Shown piece after piece: positions 12,885-26,900 of a stretch of DNA of 64,000 bases; the first letter of the stretch is position 1, and every line of letters starts with the position of its first letter. The notes beneath the pieces are model-generated. The model was not told where the DNA came from, searched no databases, and saw only the letters and a list, made by a program, of their open reading frames with translations. This DNA comes from Siphonodentalium dalli. Lineage: Eukaryota > Mollusca > Scaphopoda > Gadilida > Siphonodentaliidae. The translations under genes were made by a program, and so were the position numbers. The stretch lies in assembly GCA_032622095.1 (NCBI GenBank), contig CP136061.1, forward strand, positions 12,605,287-12,669,286. Reading direction: 5' to 3'.

Positions 12885-13166
12885 TTTTCACAAAAAAATG
12901 AGATTCTCCCTTCATCTCTGAAATCATGTGGAATGCCGGTGTCATCAAACGTAGTTAAAAGTAATGAGACGGTGTCTGGATATTTATCAGACTGTGTAAG
13001 TGCCTATCAAAACAATCACTACATTTGGTACCAACATGAATTTTGTGATAAAATATGGACAAATGTACCCGAATTGGTTAATCATGTTATTCCCGATTGC
13101 ATTTTGATACATAAAGTCCTAGAGAATGCCACAATCTGCCTAAGTACCATGCTAGATTTAATATAA
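12861..13166 (+). CDS. Unrecognised 101-codon open frame
   Basis: Begins inside the last minisatellite units and runs through a unique stretch to a TAA. The product has scattered Cys and aromatic residues and no domain I recognise. It could be an old coding fragment or chance; nothing in the surroundings supports a gene. Confidence 0.15.
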   Translation: MGYMNINDFSQKNEILPSSLKSCGMPVSSNVVKSNETVSGYLSDCVSAYQNNHYIWYQHEFCDKIWTNVPELVNHVIPDCILIHKVLENATICLSTMLDLI

Positions 13167-13178
13167 CCCGCATATATC

Positions 13179-13849
13179 CAGGGTTTCCGCTATATCGGCA
13201 CAGGGTCCCCTTGACGGCCCCGTTCCCCTCGCCAAGTTTTCCCCTCCTGCCATACCCCAGGACATACTGCATGTCTATAAAGGTATAAAGATGTTTAAAA
13301 CTTCTGAATTTTGTTGGAATAGTACTAAGGAATTTTAAAAGGTGAATTTATTTTATATCTTGTGAGTGTACACTCTAAACGCGTTGTTAAATTGAAACAG
13401 GAAGTGATCAGAACTGACATCGCTAGGAGCTATGCCTTTGAGGTCGGTTAGTTACGTTGCGGTTGTATGTAATCAGCCTTAATATATTCCGATTACGTTA
13501 TGCATCCGAAACATCTGCTGTGTCTTCCACAGTGAGTCTTTTAACATTAACGAGCACGTTTAACTCGGGATTAAAATTACTGGTTTTCTGTACATGTACT
13601 TCGTAAATTAATATATATCTAATAAATTTACTAGTTTTAAAGTTACAGGTACATGTATAAGGTTTGATATCTTGGCACTTGGGCAGAAATGGAACAAAAC
13701 AATCTGCCGTTTCTACTCTCACACGATTCTATTGGCCGATATAACGAAAGTAGTTCAACCAGTGCTAAAAGTAAAACAGGCTACTTTTACCTGGATTTTT
13801 CCCCTTGACGGCTACCGGCCCCATTCCCCTACCCCTAGCGGAAACCCTG
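13179..13849. mobile_element. hAT-like MITE
   Basis: Ends CAGGGTTTCCGCTA and TAGCGGAAACCCTG, flanked by atatatc at 13172-13178 and 13850-13856 (7 bp seen; hAT elements normally make 8). ccccttgacggc occurs near both ends. A related end (cccctagcggaaaccctgg) lies at about 56357-56375. No transposase. Confidence 0.7.
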
Positions 13850-14119
13850 ATATATCGTTTATTCATTTCTCAAAGGCAGTCTTACAATGTCAACATACAC
13901 ACTTAATGGACTAACTGCTTCTTTAGACAAGTATGTATACTGAATGGCATAAAGAACAAACTGACGTCCATTTTGTTTAGTTAGATAATCATGATAATTG
14001 GGAAATACTTTGCACGACTTCGCGGTGATGGTGTTAATTGAGATATGACAGATTTAGCTATTTCCATCCATGTACCGGCCACCGTATTGGCAGCCATTTT
14101 GAGGTTAGTAGGTAATGTT

Positions 14120-14505
14120 TTAACCCTTTACCCAACAAACCGGCCAAAACCGGCCAAATAAAGCTTCAACAGCCTAAAATATCTTCGGTCTGTCTCAATA
14201 GAACCATACAAATATGGATATCATTGGAACCGGCTCCTTGACCACATTGTGATGGTTACAGTTATGCCCTGTGCCAATGCATTCTCTTATATATGCGAGT
14301 CGACCATAGGTCGCCTCGCATATATAAGAGAATGCATTGGCCTAATTTTAACACTTTTTACCATTTTTTCTTACATTCTTTAACAATTTTATAATTTTTA
14401 ATGTGTTAAGCCAATGCATTCTCTTATATATGCGAGGCGACCTATGGTCGACTCGCATATATAAGAGAATGCATTGGCACAGGGCCCTTCTGTTGGGTAA
14501 AGGTC
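14120..14505 (+). mobile_element. piggyBac-like double-hairpin MITE A, copy 1
   Basis: Starts TTAACCCTTTACCCAACA and ends tgttgggtaaagg (right TTAA decayed). Contains two ~66-bp palindromes made of ccaatgcattctcttatata, gcgag(t/g)cgacc and the mirror sequence, in opposite orientation. CCC next to TTAA is the piggyBac-type terminus; the assignment is by this terminus only. Confidence 0.85.
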
Positions 14506-14830
14506 TCCGACTGCCTGAAATTATCGTACATACCAATTATCTCCACCCATGCTACATTATTTTCATTATGCCTTCCGAGAAGATGAAAAAAATAACAAAA
14601 TTTGATAAATTATTGAGGTCAGGAGGCGTATAGTGGGATATTTTCACTTTAATGTTTGAGTCTGTGGATCGGGAACTATATACTAAATTGGCGAGAAAAA
14701 AGTCTGACAAATCCAATATACGGATTACAAAAGTATTTACGTTATCCGAATACATAGGTCTCATAAATTCCCTCTCGAGCTGACACCTATGTCCATATTT
14801 GCCTAGACTATGAGTTTCATGAGCCCAATC

Positions 14831-14884
14831 TCCATCACTCCTTCTTCTCGCTCTCCATTCTCCATCACTCCTTCTTCTCGCTCT
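14831..14884 (-). repeat. 30-bp tandem duplication across the mpc2 stop codon
   Basis: The 24-bp run starting tccatcactccttcttctcg occurs at 14831-14854 and 14861-14884 (period 30). The right copy holds the last seven coding codons and the TGA; the left copy is 3' UTR. This is the third mpc2 exon edge with a local tandem duplication. Confidence 0.85.
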
Positions 14885-14904
14885 CTTTCAGACTTTGACG
14901 GTAC
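14865..14904 (-). CDS. mpc2: mpc2 terminal coding exon
   Basis: 40-bp coding part on the minus strand after acceptor cttttcaag. The first G completes the CA| codon of the previous exon; the rest encodes YRQSLKESEKKE and a TGA. Phase, position and the basic/acidic short tail fit the MPC2 C-terminus. A 30-bp duplication places a second copy of the last codons and the stop in the 3' UTR. No AATAAA was firmly assigned. Confidence 0.88.
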
Positions 14905-17900
14905 CTTGAAAAGAAAAAAAATTAATTATTATATTTTCATTAACTTTTTCTGCTGAAATAAAATTTGTATCCCAACTCCCAGAAACTTCTAGTGTTATCC
15001 TACTCCCAAAGGTTTATCCTAATCCCAGCGATGATGAATTATTTACCCCAACCTCGCAAGCACCAAGCCTGTGTTTAGTGTGCCTGTCATTTGCAGAATG
15101 AGGTCCCAGAGGGTGAATTTAGTGACGCTATTCCGCATAGCGGGCTAGCATCACTAAATTCACCCTCTGGGGACCTCATTCGGCCGAGGCCTCATCTTCT
15201 CTGGAAAGTTTCTTTATTATCAAATTTCTATAGAAACTTCTTGACATAGATTTTATTTCTTTTTTAGTTTAGTTTCTCTATATCCCCAAATTGGCAGACA
15301 ACACAATGCATAATCAAGGTTTCCAATGGGTGTACATCACAATAGTCACCATTTTGGAACTTCAATCTGAGTCTATGTCTCCCATAGCAGATGAGGCCAT
15401 GTAGAATGAGGTCCCCAGAGGGTGAATTTGGTGATGCTAGCCAACTATGCAGGATAACGTCACTAAATTCACCCTCTGGGGACCTCATCCTGCAAATGAC
15501 ATGCACACTAAACACAGGCTTGGCGAGCACCAGCCACCAGGGTTCCCACTGTCATACGCCAAAAAAATTCATTTCGCCTAAGTTTTTCTTTCCCCCAAAA
15601 TCGGAAATCTAATTAAATAAAAGGTTGCAGACCCCACATCCCCCGAATCGATGTGGCTTTTTGGGACGTTGGCTTTTATTAAGAACAAAGAATTCAAATT
15701 CTGGCAATATTTGACTCAAACTACATGTAGATGATGACCTGCATGTTCTCAAAGGTGAGCCACTCACCAAGTACTGTATCAAGATATTCTTTTGAAGAAT
15801 GCTCAATTTATCATTGACACAACACAAATGTTATTTCTAAATGGAATAAAATAGAACAACATGCCAAATATCAAGAAATTCTGTTGGAATATTGCTCAAG
15901 TTACTGTGCTAGAAAATAAGAAAACAGGGCTTTCTAAGTCGAATAAGGGGCATAACTCCTTCAAAAATAATCGAACTTGGCATGCGCCTTCTCAAATTGG
16001 AACCACATACCAAATATCAAGTAATTCTTTTGAATTTTGTTAAGTTACCATTCAGACACCAGGAAAACAGCGATTCTATCAAGAAATTCTCTTGAATATT
16101 GCTCAAGTTATCATGCAAACAAGGATGTGGCCACTGATTATAAATTTATAGGGGACAATCAGGGGCATAACGCCATCAAAAATCATCGGACCACAACCAC
16201 ATTTGAACATTGTCTGTGTCTTCTCAAATGCGAACCACGCACCAAATATCAAGAAATTCTTTTGAATATTACTCAAGTTATCATGCGGACAAGGATGTGG
16301 ATTCACGGACGAACGGACGTGCTGATTATAATAGTCCTCCGAAATTTTTTGGGGGACAAAAGGGGCATAACTTCGTAAATATATCATCGGACCGTGACTA
16401 CATTTGAACATGACCTGCATATTCTCAAATGTGAACCACATACCAAATATCAAGAAATTCTGTTGATTACTCAAGTTATCAAGAAGACAAGGATGTGGAT
16501 TCACGGATGCATGCATGGGCTTGGAGATTATAATAGTTCTCCAAAAAAAAAATTCAGAGGAAAAAAATCCAAATTGATTTTGTGACAGGAGTGACATGAG
16601 AATCAAATTATTAAATATATAGTAAGATCATCTGCTAATTGATTAGGTGATACAAGCCACTCATGGCAGTGCACTATCAAACATTGGGCCACCAAATACA
16701 AATAAATCAGTAAATGAGGATTATCACAATGAATCCTTTGTCTGTCATAAGACTGAATGGTACTGGTAGTCTGGTAGATGGTGGATAGTGGTATATTGTC
16801 AAATAACAATGGTGGGATTAACCCTTTACCCAACAAACCGGCCAAAAACGCCCAAATAAAGCTTCAACAGCCTAAAATATCCTCGGTCTGTCTCAATAAC
16901 ACCATACAAATATCATATCATTGGAACCGGTTCATTGACCACATTGTGATGGTTACAGTTATGCCTGTGCCAATGCATTATCTTATATATGCGAGTCGAC
17001 CATAGGTCGCCTCGCATATATAAGAGAATGCATTGGCCTAAAAAAAATTAAAAATTTAACACTTTTTACCATTTTTTCTTACATTCTTTAACAATTTTAT
17101 AATTTTTTCTTACATTTTTTTAACAATTTTTATAATATTTTTCTACATTCTTTGACAATTTTATGGTTGACTCGCATATATAAGAGAATGCATTGGCACA
17201 GGGCCGTTCTGTTGGGTAAAGGGTTAAACAAGTCTAGATATGGTATTTGAAGGTATGGACCTAATAATATCGAATGTTAGATGTTAAATAAAACAAAAAC
17301 ATGTATTAACTGTGAGACCAGAAAATGAGGATTTAATTTGGCCAAAAAAAATCTAAATTTGCCAAAAGATTTTTCGGCTCACGTGAACACTGGCGAGCAC
17401 ATTCTGAATTACGTTACTTGAAATCAATGAATGAAATGACGTCATTTTCCTTATATGGAGGTAGTGTCATTGTGTGTCATATTATAGGGAGCCTGTACTC
17501 CAATTTCAACAAATTCACAGTAACAACAGCGATCTAATATCGATTATATTTTTTAAAATAATTAATTTGAGTTAAAGTTGTTTGTTGAAAACGTTCCGGT
17601 TAGCAGGCTGCATAAAAATCAAATTTAATGATTTAATATAAATTAGTTTATGGCTGGAGTCATAAATTAAGTTACAAATTTCCATATATGCGAAGTAACA
17701 ACAATTAATTAACAGATATGAATTGGGTAACATGTAACACACATCGCGTAAAAATCTATGTCAAGACGGGCAGCAACTCAAGCTGCTCACTATAGAATAA
17801 AAATAATAAATTTCTGGGAGAAATATGCATGTAATGTAATATTTTATTTGATACATTTGCCTAAAATTTGTATGAGAATATCTCGATATTCTCAATGTTA

Positions 17901-20900
17901 GCCTTCTATTGTTTGCATTCCGGTTTTGCTGCCAACTGCAAAATATTTGTGTTAAAAGCACAATGATTCGAATTATTATGATTAATAACCCGGGGTTCAC
18001 ACTATATATGTCCGTTCTTGTAAAAACAGTGAGACTGTGAGATGCAGGTAAACAGATATCACACTTCTGCAGGATCACATGAAAAACACGCAGTCATTAC
18101 TTCACATCCCATTGCATTCACTCGAATAGAGGTGTGAACAAGGAGTTCCACATCCTTTTATGTTATTTATTTCATACCTCTTATCCAACAACAAAGATGT
18201 GAATAATCTGTGTATGGTTCACAACAATATTAACATATATAAAGGTGTATAGTATATAAATAATAAAAAATAATAAAAAGCAATATATATTTGTTCATTG
18301 TTTTATTTTCATCATACAGTGCAAGTAAAACGAGTATCTCTGTCATTTGTCATCGTCCTTCATTAACCCTTTACCCAACAGAAGGGCCCTGTGCCAATGC
18401 ATTCTCTTATATATGCGAGTCGACCATAGGTCGCCTCGCATATATAAGAGAATGCATTGGCTTAACACATTAAAAATTATAAAATTGTTAAAGAATGTAA
18501 GAAAAAATGGTAAAAAGTGTTAATTTTTTTTTTTTTAGGCCAATGCATTCTCTTATATATGCGAGGCGACCTATGGTCGACTCGCATATATAAGAGAATG
18601 CATTGGCACAGGGCATAACTGTAACTATCACAATGTGGTCAAGGAGCCGGTTCCAATGATATCCATATTTGTATGGTTCTATTGAGACAGACCGAAGATA
18701 TTTTAGGCTGTTGAAGCTTTATTTGGCCGGTTTTGGCCGGTTTGTTGGGTAAAGGGTTAATGCAATATGCTGGAGATTCTTCTCTTCCACAGAATACCAG
18801 AACATGATTGTACTTACCTCCCAAATGCTCAAAATTGGGGGCCTCGAGGACAACCCCAATGTTTGTTTGAGGGGAAAAAACCAAGACTGTACTAACCTTC
18901 AAGGATGGGCTTACTAACGGGTGTAGCTTTTTTGTACTAATAGCTTTTTTGTTTTTTGCTTATTTTATTTTGAATTTTTTTACATAAAAAGGTTGGCTTT
19001 TTGGTCTAGGGGAGATAATTACATTCTTTTGATTCAAAACTAAATTCAGCTGTTTTGCCACTAAAAGTAGAGTTATTGCTCTTGAATCACAATCGAGCTG
19101 TCTGTATTATCCACAAAAAAAAATAGTTTTCAGGCAATTATTTTAAAGAAATATGATAGGACTAGCTGATGTGCACGACTTTGTGTGGGCTATTCCAGGC
19201 TATTCCAGGCTATTCAGGGATTTCTTTCTGATCGCCTCCATCTGGCAGAATATGTGGCGTTTTCACTTTTAATAGTACAGCAATTTGAACAATACTAGGA
19301 AGTATACTTCCTACAAATCATAAGTGCACAATTACCTAGATAAATCAACAAGACTCCGAAGTATACTTCCTACAAATCATAAGTGCACAATTACCTAGAT
19401 AAATCAACAAGACTCCGAAGTATACTTCCTACAAATCATAAGTGCACAATTACCTAGATAAATCAACAAGACTTTTGCAATGAAACACGGAATCAAAATT
19501 AACCACAGTTGAAATATAAAAAATCCCCAGTCACAGCCGGGTCACAGCCAGACCTGTTAACCCTCCCGGATTGTGCGGGAGACTCCCGGATTTGAGCACG
19601 ATCTCCCGCACTCCCGGACAGGCATGACAATCTCCCGGATTCAGCTGCTGTAGAAAATCACAAAAAAATAATCTCTTTATTGTATATATTTGACCAGTAG
19701 ACAGGCTATCAAGTATCAACACATCCCTGATATCGGACTGTGACATCATTGTGGCAATTAACACCCATGATTAATCTGCTGACATAAAACAACATTGTTC
19801 GCACAGCAGAGGCACCGGACAATAAAACAACAAACACCTTCTAAGTTCTATTGAACGGGATCACCTTACAGAACAAAGGTGACCTGTTTTCAATCAGCAA
19901 CCCACTAGAGATAAGCCCTGAGGTTATATGAAACTACCATTAAAGTTTATTGGTCTAATAAAATTCAAAAGTTCTGGCTTTAAACTTTGGGAATCCGTTC
20001 CTGAGTTGTACTTTTTAATGTGACATTTGAAATCTCGCGAGATATAATTTAAATCGAAACTAGTTTACAGTTTAATATTGATATACGTACTCCGGCAGCT
20101 TACGATATTTCCTCTTTAAATGAGACAATAAAAGTAAAAACTACTCAGTAAATATTTTTCTTAAGAATACTTGTTAATTTGCCATCAAACTTGCATGTTT
20201 CTGCATGATAGCTGATCATATTTTTTTGGTCAAAATTATGAAAATGCAAAAGGAATCTGAAGGAATAATTTTTTTTAAATCTCCCGGATGATGACCACAA
20301 TCTCACGGAAAAGCGTGACCAATCTCCCGGAAAATATTTTGTGAGGTTAACAGGTCTGGTCACAGCTACATGGTGCATGATAAGTTGCAGCTAGCCAATC
20401 AAAATCGATAATTGGATATCAATAAGCTAGTGAAACAACGCTATCTAAAGTAAGATAACGACATCGTATTTCACTGTGTCTTCTAAGAGATAAATACAAC
20501 GATCTACGTTATTAAGTAAGATAATGACATCGTATTTCATTGTGTCTTCTAAGAGATAAATACAACGACCTACGTTATTAAGTAAGATAACGACATCGTA
20601 TTTCACTGTGTCTTCTAAGAGATAAATACAACAATCTACGTTTCGGTAAATTCCTGCTATTTTATGGGCAAGCATATAATAGTTAGAACCGCATGAGTGT
20701 CTGGATTTTGACGAAATTATCGCACGAGATTTGTTGGCGGAGCGATACCTCGAGTGCGGGACGCAGTCCCGCACGAGAGGTATCGCATTCCGCCAACAAA
20801 TCGAGTGCGATAATTCGTCAAAATCCAGACACTCATGCGGTTCTATTTTTATTACATATCTCCGTATCATAGTAAGTTGACTCACAATCGTACATCTCCG

Positions 20901-23900
20901 GTACAGAACATGTGAATTTAATTGAGTTTTAACACTGAATGAAATAGTTCCGTCGACAGATTGCACTAGTGCGATTCTGAGAATTATCACACGCCTGGAA
21001 ACTTGTGCAATCATGCGAATTACATTGATAGATATGTAATAAAAGATACTACTACACTGTACAAGTCTGCAAATAGCATGTGTCTAACCCATAGAGAGCC
21101 CCACATAGACTGGAGCAGACAACACTCTGTAGTGCATGCTTCCATCTGTGTGAGGCTCCCTGTGGGTTAAACATTAAAGTTTATTAGTGAGGTTTGAGAT
21201 GGATGTCTTATACATTACTGTACAAGTCTGCAAATAGCGTGTCTGTCATTTGCAGAATGAGGTCCCCAGAGGGTGAATTTAGTGACGCTACCCCCGCATA
21301 GCGGGCTAGCATCACTAAATTCACCCTCTGGGGACCTCATTCTGCTTAGGCCCTCAACTGCTATGGCAGACCTAGGATCAGATTGAAGTTCCCCAGTTGA
21401 AGTTGGTGATGTTCACCCATTGGGTGCCTCGATTATGGATTTTATCTTCTGCAAATTAGGGGATATAGAAACTTCCCAGATGGGAAAACGTAACTAAAAA
21501 CAATGTTAATTTGATACCATAGATACTTCCCAGAAGGTGAGGCCTAAGCAGAATGAGGTCCCCAGAGGGTGAATTTAGTGATGCTAGCCCGCTATGCGGG
21601 ATAGCGTCACTAAATTCACCCTCTGGGGACCGCATTCTGCAAATGACAGACACGCTATTTGCAGGCTTGACACTGTACTGAAGAAGTGAACTATTTTACT
21701 CACTGATAAATTTTTGATAATTGATAGTATCCTGTTAGGCCCACGAATATGTTGACAGCGAATAAGTTGTAGTTCTTTGGTGTGATTACCATAGAATATC
21801 TGGACCATATTGTTCCTAAAATGGAAGAGAAATGAAGGGTCATGGGTGATGTAAAACTTAAAAAGAATTGCTATGAATTCATTAAAGATGTATTCAGCGC
21901 AGCAGACCTTCAGTTACAACAACAACATACAAAACTAATTTAAAACAATTTTTTGCTCAGAAAGAATGGTGCAATCAAATGCGACATATAAACTACTGTA
22001 TAAAAGCCAAGTGTGTGTGTCTGTTTGTAACTAAAGTAACCATTTTCGTGCGTCGAAAAAATTTTCAGTCTCATATCCAATTGCACCCAAATTTTAGAAT
22101 TTGCCAAATATTATCCCTTATAGTATCATTTTCTGCAACATTGACTGAATCTTGTGTTTCGACACCCGCGGTTTGATATCGATAGAAAAGCAGTTAGTTA
22201 ATAAATATACTCTCATCTCTATTGTGGGTTATCATACAACACTAAACCAATCACCGAACAATAACATGATAGAAGGGTTGCTTCATCAGATGGGCGCATC
22301 TCAAGAGGATTAGCTATGTAAACACCATCACACTAAATACGGGTAATCCCTCCACCCATCGATACTAATGCTATCAGATGCATCTTAATGGAGGTGTTAA
22401 CTTTTCCGAAACCATATAAAACACAACTACTATAATTCCATTGTAATCATTTCCTAAAATGAATAGTATTGATTAACCAATATTTTTTTAAACTTTATTG
22501 AGGAATTAACGAGAGGCCGATCACGATCGGCAGATGTTTAACCCATACCTTGGCGATAGCGATTAGCTATTTTTATAAATTTTATAAATCCTTACATCAA
22601 CCTTTTCATGAGTGCTAAAGTTTCAACAATTCACACTTAATATAGTGATCATGTGAAAAATATTTAGTTATCACATTGTGTCAACAGGATTGGCGGAGGA
22701 TGTTAATATTTTTAAGCAAATAAACCAAATGACCCTCACTATGCAGGTTAGGGGTGTGTTCTTGTCAACTATGCCAAGAACTACATGTATAAACATAGTC
22801 AATGGAAATATTTGAGTTATCAAATCGGATAGAATAGGGTTAATCTTACCCAAACTAATGAACTGATAAACACAAAATAGTCTATACAAAGCATGTCATT
22901 GGATTTAGAAACCCATACAATAAGTCAGTCTCAAGAATACCAGCACCATTAATATTACCCTGGAGCCCAAATGCAACTGAGGGAATTTCAAAATAAGACA
23001 TTTCCTCTAATGATGAATATATAATTGGTGATTTATTGAAACCCTTACTGAACCTGGATCAAAGTGAAAGGGATAATATTATATCTGTCAATCGCATAAT
23101 ATGTGTCTATGGAATGGTTTAATTTTAATCCCAAATCCATGCAAATCAAAAGTGGATCACCATCAACCTGGACATAATATAGGAGAATGATCAAACGAAA
23201 AGCTTCAAAACCATATGATGTGTGGAGAGGGTTAATCATTTGCAATGACATCACATCATGGAACTGAGGAATGTGTGGATTAATTTTTGTCTAAGATAAG
23301 ACAACAGTGTATGTAGACAACAATGTCTGTAAAACATCCCTACAAATTAAGTAACAATGGACTATTCCAATTTAATATTTTAGAATAGGTGTCCTATAGT
23401 GTTTACATAAACTTTAGTAATGAACCTGTTTCAGCAAAGGGGTTAACTTAATATTGCACAGAAAACAGCACTCCACCAGATATCCATCAATCAATTTGAC
23501 ATTAATATGATAACAAATCCTGCCAGCCAGGAGTACCACTATCAGGCTTTATAGCATGTCCATAGACATAGTGATAATTAACTCATTTCAATAACACATG
23601 GTCTGCCAGATATGTTGTCTTAAAATTCCCAGCAGTAATTATTTGAATTATAAAGGGTCAAAAAACTCTGTTAAAATATATCGGATCAAACCCATATTCG
23701 AACTCGATCTGTAGTTAGGGGTGATAAATTCATATACCAAATTTGGTGCTGATCAGATGAAAAATGTTTTGAGTCATAGCAGCTTGGGTGAATTCTAAGT
23801 AAACATAAGAGTGAAAAGGGTTAATTAAACAATACCAAAAACCATACAGACTAAGAACGTGCTAAGAAAAACCTAGGTAAGAAATATGAGGCAGATCAGA

Positions 23901-26900
23901 AGAAATATGTTCAACTTATTGCATTGGATAGCATGTGTGTAAAGGGTTAATTATTTTCTAAACCGATCAACCAATCAATACCAAAAACTATACAGATGAG
24001 GGGCATGTCATCATAAACCTACATATCAAATATGAACACAATCGGACAAAATATACTTTGGTTATAGCATCGGATTTTTGTTTTTTTAATTTTATTTTCG
24101 AAAAAGGGTCATAACTCCTTCAAAATAAATCGGATCAAACCCATATTCGAACTCGATCTGTATTTTGGGCTCTGAAACTCGCATACCAAATTTGGTTCCA
24201 ATCAGATACAAAATGTTTGAGTTATGGCAGAATGCGTTAATTCTAAGTTGAAAAAGGGCCATAACTCTGTAACAAAATATCGGATCAAACCCAAATTCGA
24301 ACTCGATCTGTATTTTAGGCTGAGAAACCCATATACAAAATTTGGTTTCGATCGGATAGAAAATGTTTGAGTTATCGCATTACTCGTAAAGTGTCTACGG
24401 ACAGACAGACGGACGGACAGACAGACGGACAGACAGACGGACAGACGGACCAACGACGAGTGGTCAATCCGGGCAACGACACTATGTTTACCATACTATG
24501 GTATGGGTAAACATAAAAAGTGACTTGCCAACTTTTGCCAAATGAAAATATTTTTTGCCAAATGTGGCCCTGAACGCAGGTATTATTATTATTTTTCTGG
24601 GCTTATTTCCAGACTTGATCCCTTTCAGCAGATCGTGCGCATATGATCCCTGGGATGGGCGGTCCCTTGAGAATACTCACCTGTGGCTGCCAGGGCACCG
24701 GACTGAAACATACTGAGCCTCTCTGGTGGCCTCATGATGTCACCAATACCAGCACCGACCAGGCCCTAGAATTATAATAATAATAATAATACTATGAATG
24801 AATGTCACCAATACCAGCACCGACCAGGCCCTAGAATTATAATAATAATAATAATAATACTATGAATGAATGTCACCAATACCAGCACCGACCAGGCCCT
24901 AGAATTATAATAATAATAATAATAATACTATGAATGAATGTCACCAATACCAGCACCGACCAGGCCCTAGAATTATAATAATAATAATAATACTATGAAT
25001 GAATGTCACCAATACAAGCACCGACCACGCCCTAGAATTATAATAATAATAATAATACTATGAATGAATGTCACCAATACCAGCACCGACCAGGCCCTAG
25101 AATTATAATAATAATAATAATACTATGAATGAATGTCACCAATACCAGCACCGACCAGGCCCTAGAATTATAATAATAATAATAATAATACTATGAATGA
25201 ATGTCACCAATACAAGCACCGACCAGGCCCTAGAATTATAATAATAATAATAATACTATGAATGAATGTCACCAATACCAGCACCGACCAGGCCCTAGAA
25301 TTATTATAATAATAATAATAATAATACTATGAATGAATGTCACCAATACCAGCACCGACCAGGCCCTAGAATTATAATAATAATAATAATAATAATACTA
25401 TGAATGAATGTCACCAATACAAGCACCGACCAGGCCCTAGAATTATAATAATAATAATAATACTATGAATGAATGTCACCAATACCAGCACCGACCAGGC
25501 CCTAGAATTATAATAATAATAATAATACTATGAATGAATGTCACCAATACCAGCACCGACCAGGCCCTAGAATTATAATAATAATAATACTATGAATGAA
25601 TGTCACCAATACCAGCACCGACCAGGCCCTAGAATTATTATAATAATAATAATACTATGAATGAATGTCACCAATACAAGCACCGACCAGGCCCTAGAAT
25701 TATAATAATAATAATAATACTATGAATGAATGTCACCAATACCAGCACCGACCAGGCCCTAGAATTATTATAATAATAATAATAATAATACTATGAATGA
25801 ATGTCACCAATACCAGCACCGACCAGGCCCTAGAATTATAATAATAATAATAATAATAATACTATGAATGAATGTCACCAATACAAGCACCGACCAGGCC
25901 CTAGAATTATAATAATAATAATAATACTATGAATGAATGTCACCAATACCAGCACCGACCAGGCCCTAGAATTATAATAATAATAATAATACTATGAATG
26001 AATGTCACCAATACCAGCACCGACCAGGCCCTAGAATTATAATAATAATAATAATACTATGAATGAATGTCACCAATACCAGCACCGACCAGGCCCTAGA
26101 ATTATTATAATAATAATAATACTATGAATGAATGTCACCAATACAAGCACCGACCAGGCCCTAGAATTATAATAATAATAATAATAATAATAATACTATG
26201 AATGAATGTCACCAATACAAGCACCGACCAGGCCCTAGAATTATAATAATAATAATAATAATACTATGAATGAATGTCACCAATACAAGCACCGACCAGG
26301 CCCTAGAATTATAATAATAATAATAATACTATGAATGAATGTCACCAATACAAGCACCGACCAGGCCCTAGAATTATAATAATAATAATAATAATACTAT
26401 GAATGAATGTCACCAATACCAGCACCGACCAGGCCCTAGAAGTATAATAATAATAATAATAATAATACTATGAATGAATGTCACCAATACAAGCACCGAC
26501 CAGGCCCTAGAAGTATAATAATAATAATAATAATACTATGAATGAATGTCACCAATACAAGCACCGACCAGGCCCTAGAATTATAATAATAATACTATGA
26601 ATGAATGTCACCAATACAAGCACCGACCAGGCCCTAGAATTATAATAATAATAATAATAATACTATGAATGAATGTCACCAATACCAGCACCGACCAGGC
26701 CCTAGAAGTATAATAATATTAATAATAATAATACTATGAATGAATGTCACCAATACAAGCACCGACCAGGCCCTAGAATTATAATAATAATAATAATAAT
26801 AATAATACTATGAATGAATGTCACCAATACCAGCACCGACCACGCCCTAGAAGTATAATAATAATAATAATAATAATACTATGAATGAATGTCACCAATA

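Noticed and set aside
16103-16606. 167-codon minus-strand open frame with internal repeats
   Set aside because: Repetition follows the dispersed repeat at 15860-16560, not a protein.
18639-18902. Minus-strand frame with NIGVVLEAPNFEHLGG and a donor-like GGTAAGTAC
   Set aside because: Suggestive wording and splice-like site, but no acceptor with a matching phase and no known family; half of the frame is MITE A.
20445-21014. 189-codon minus-strand open frame
   Set aside because: Covers a 66-bp tandem repeat and a foldback MITE; no domain.
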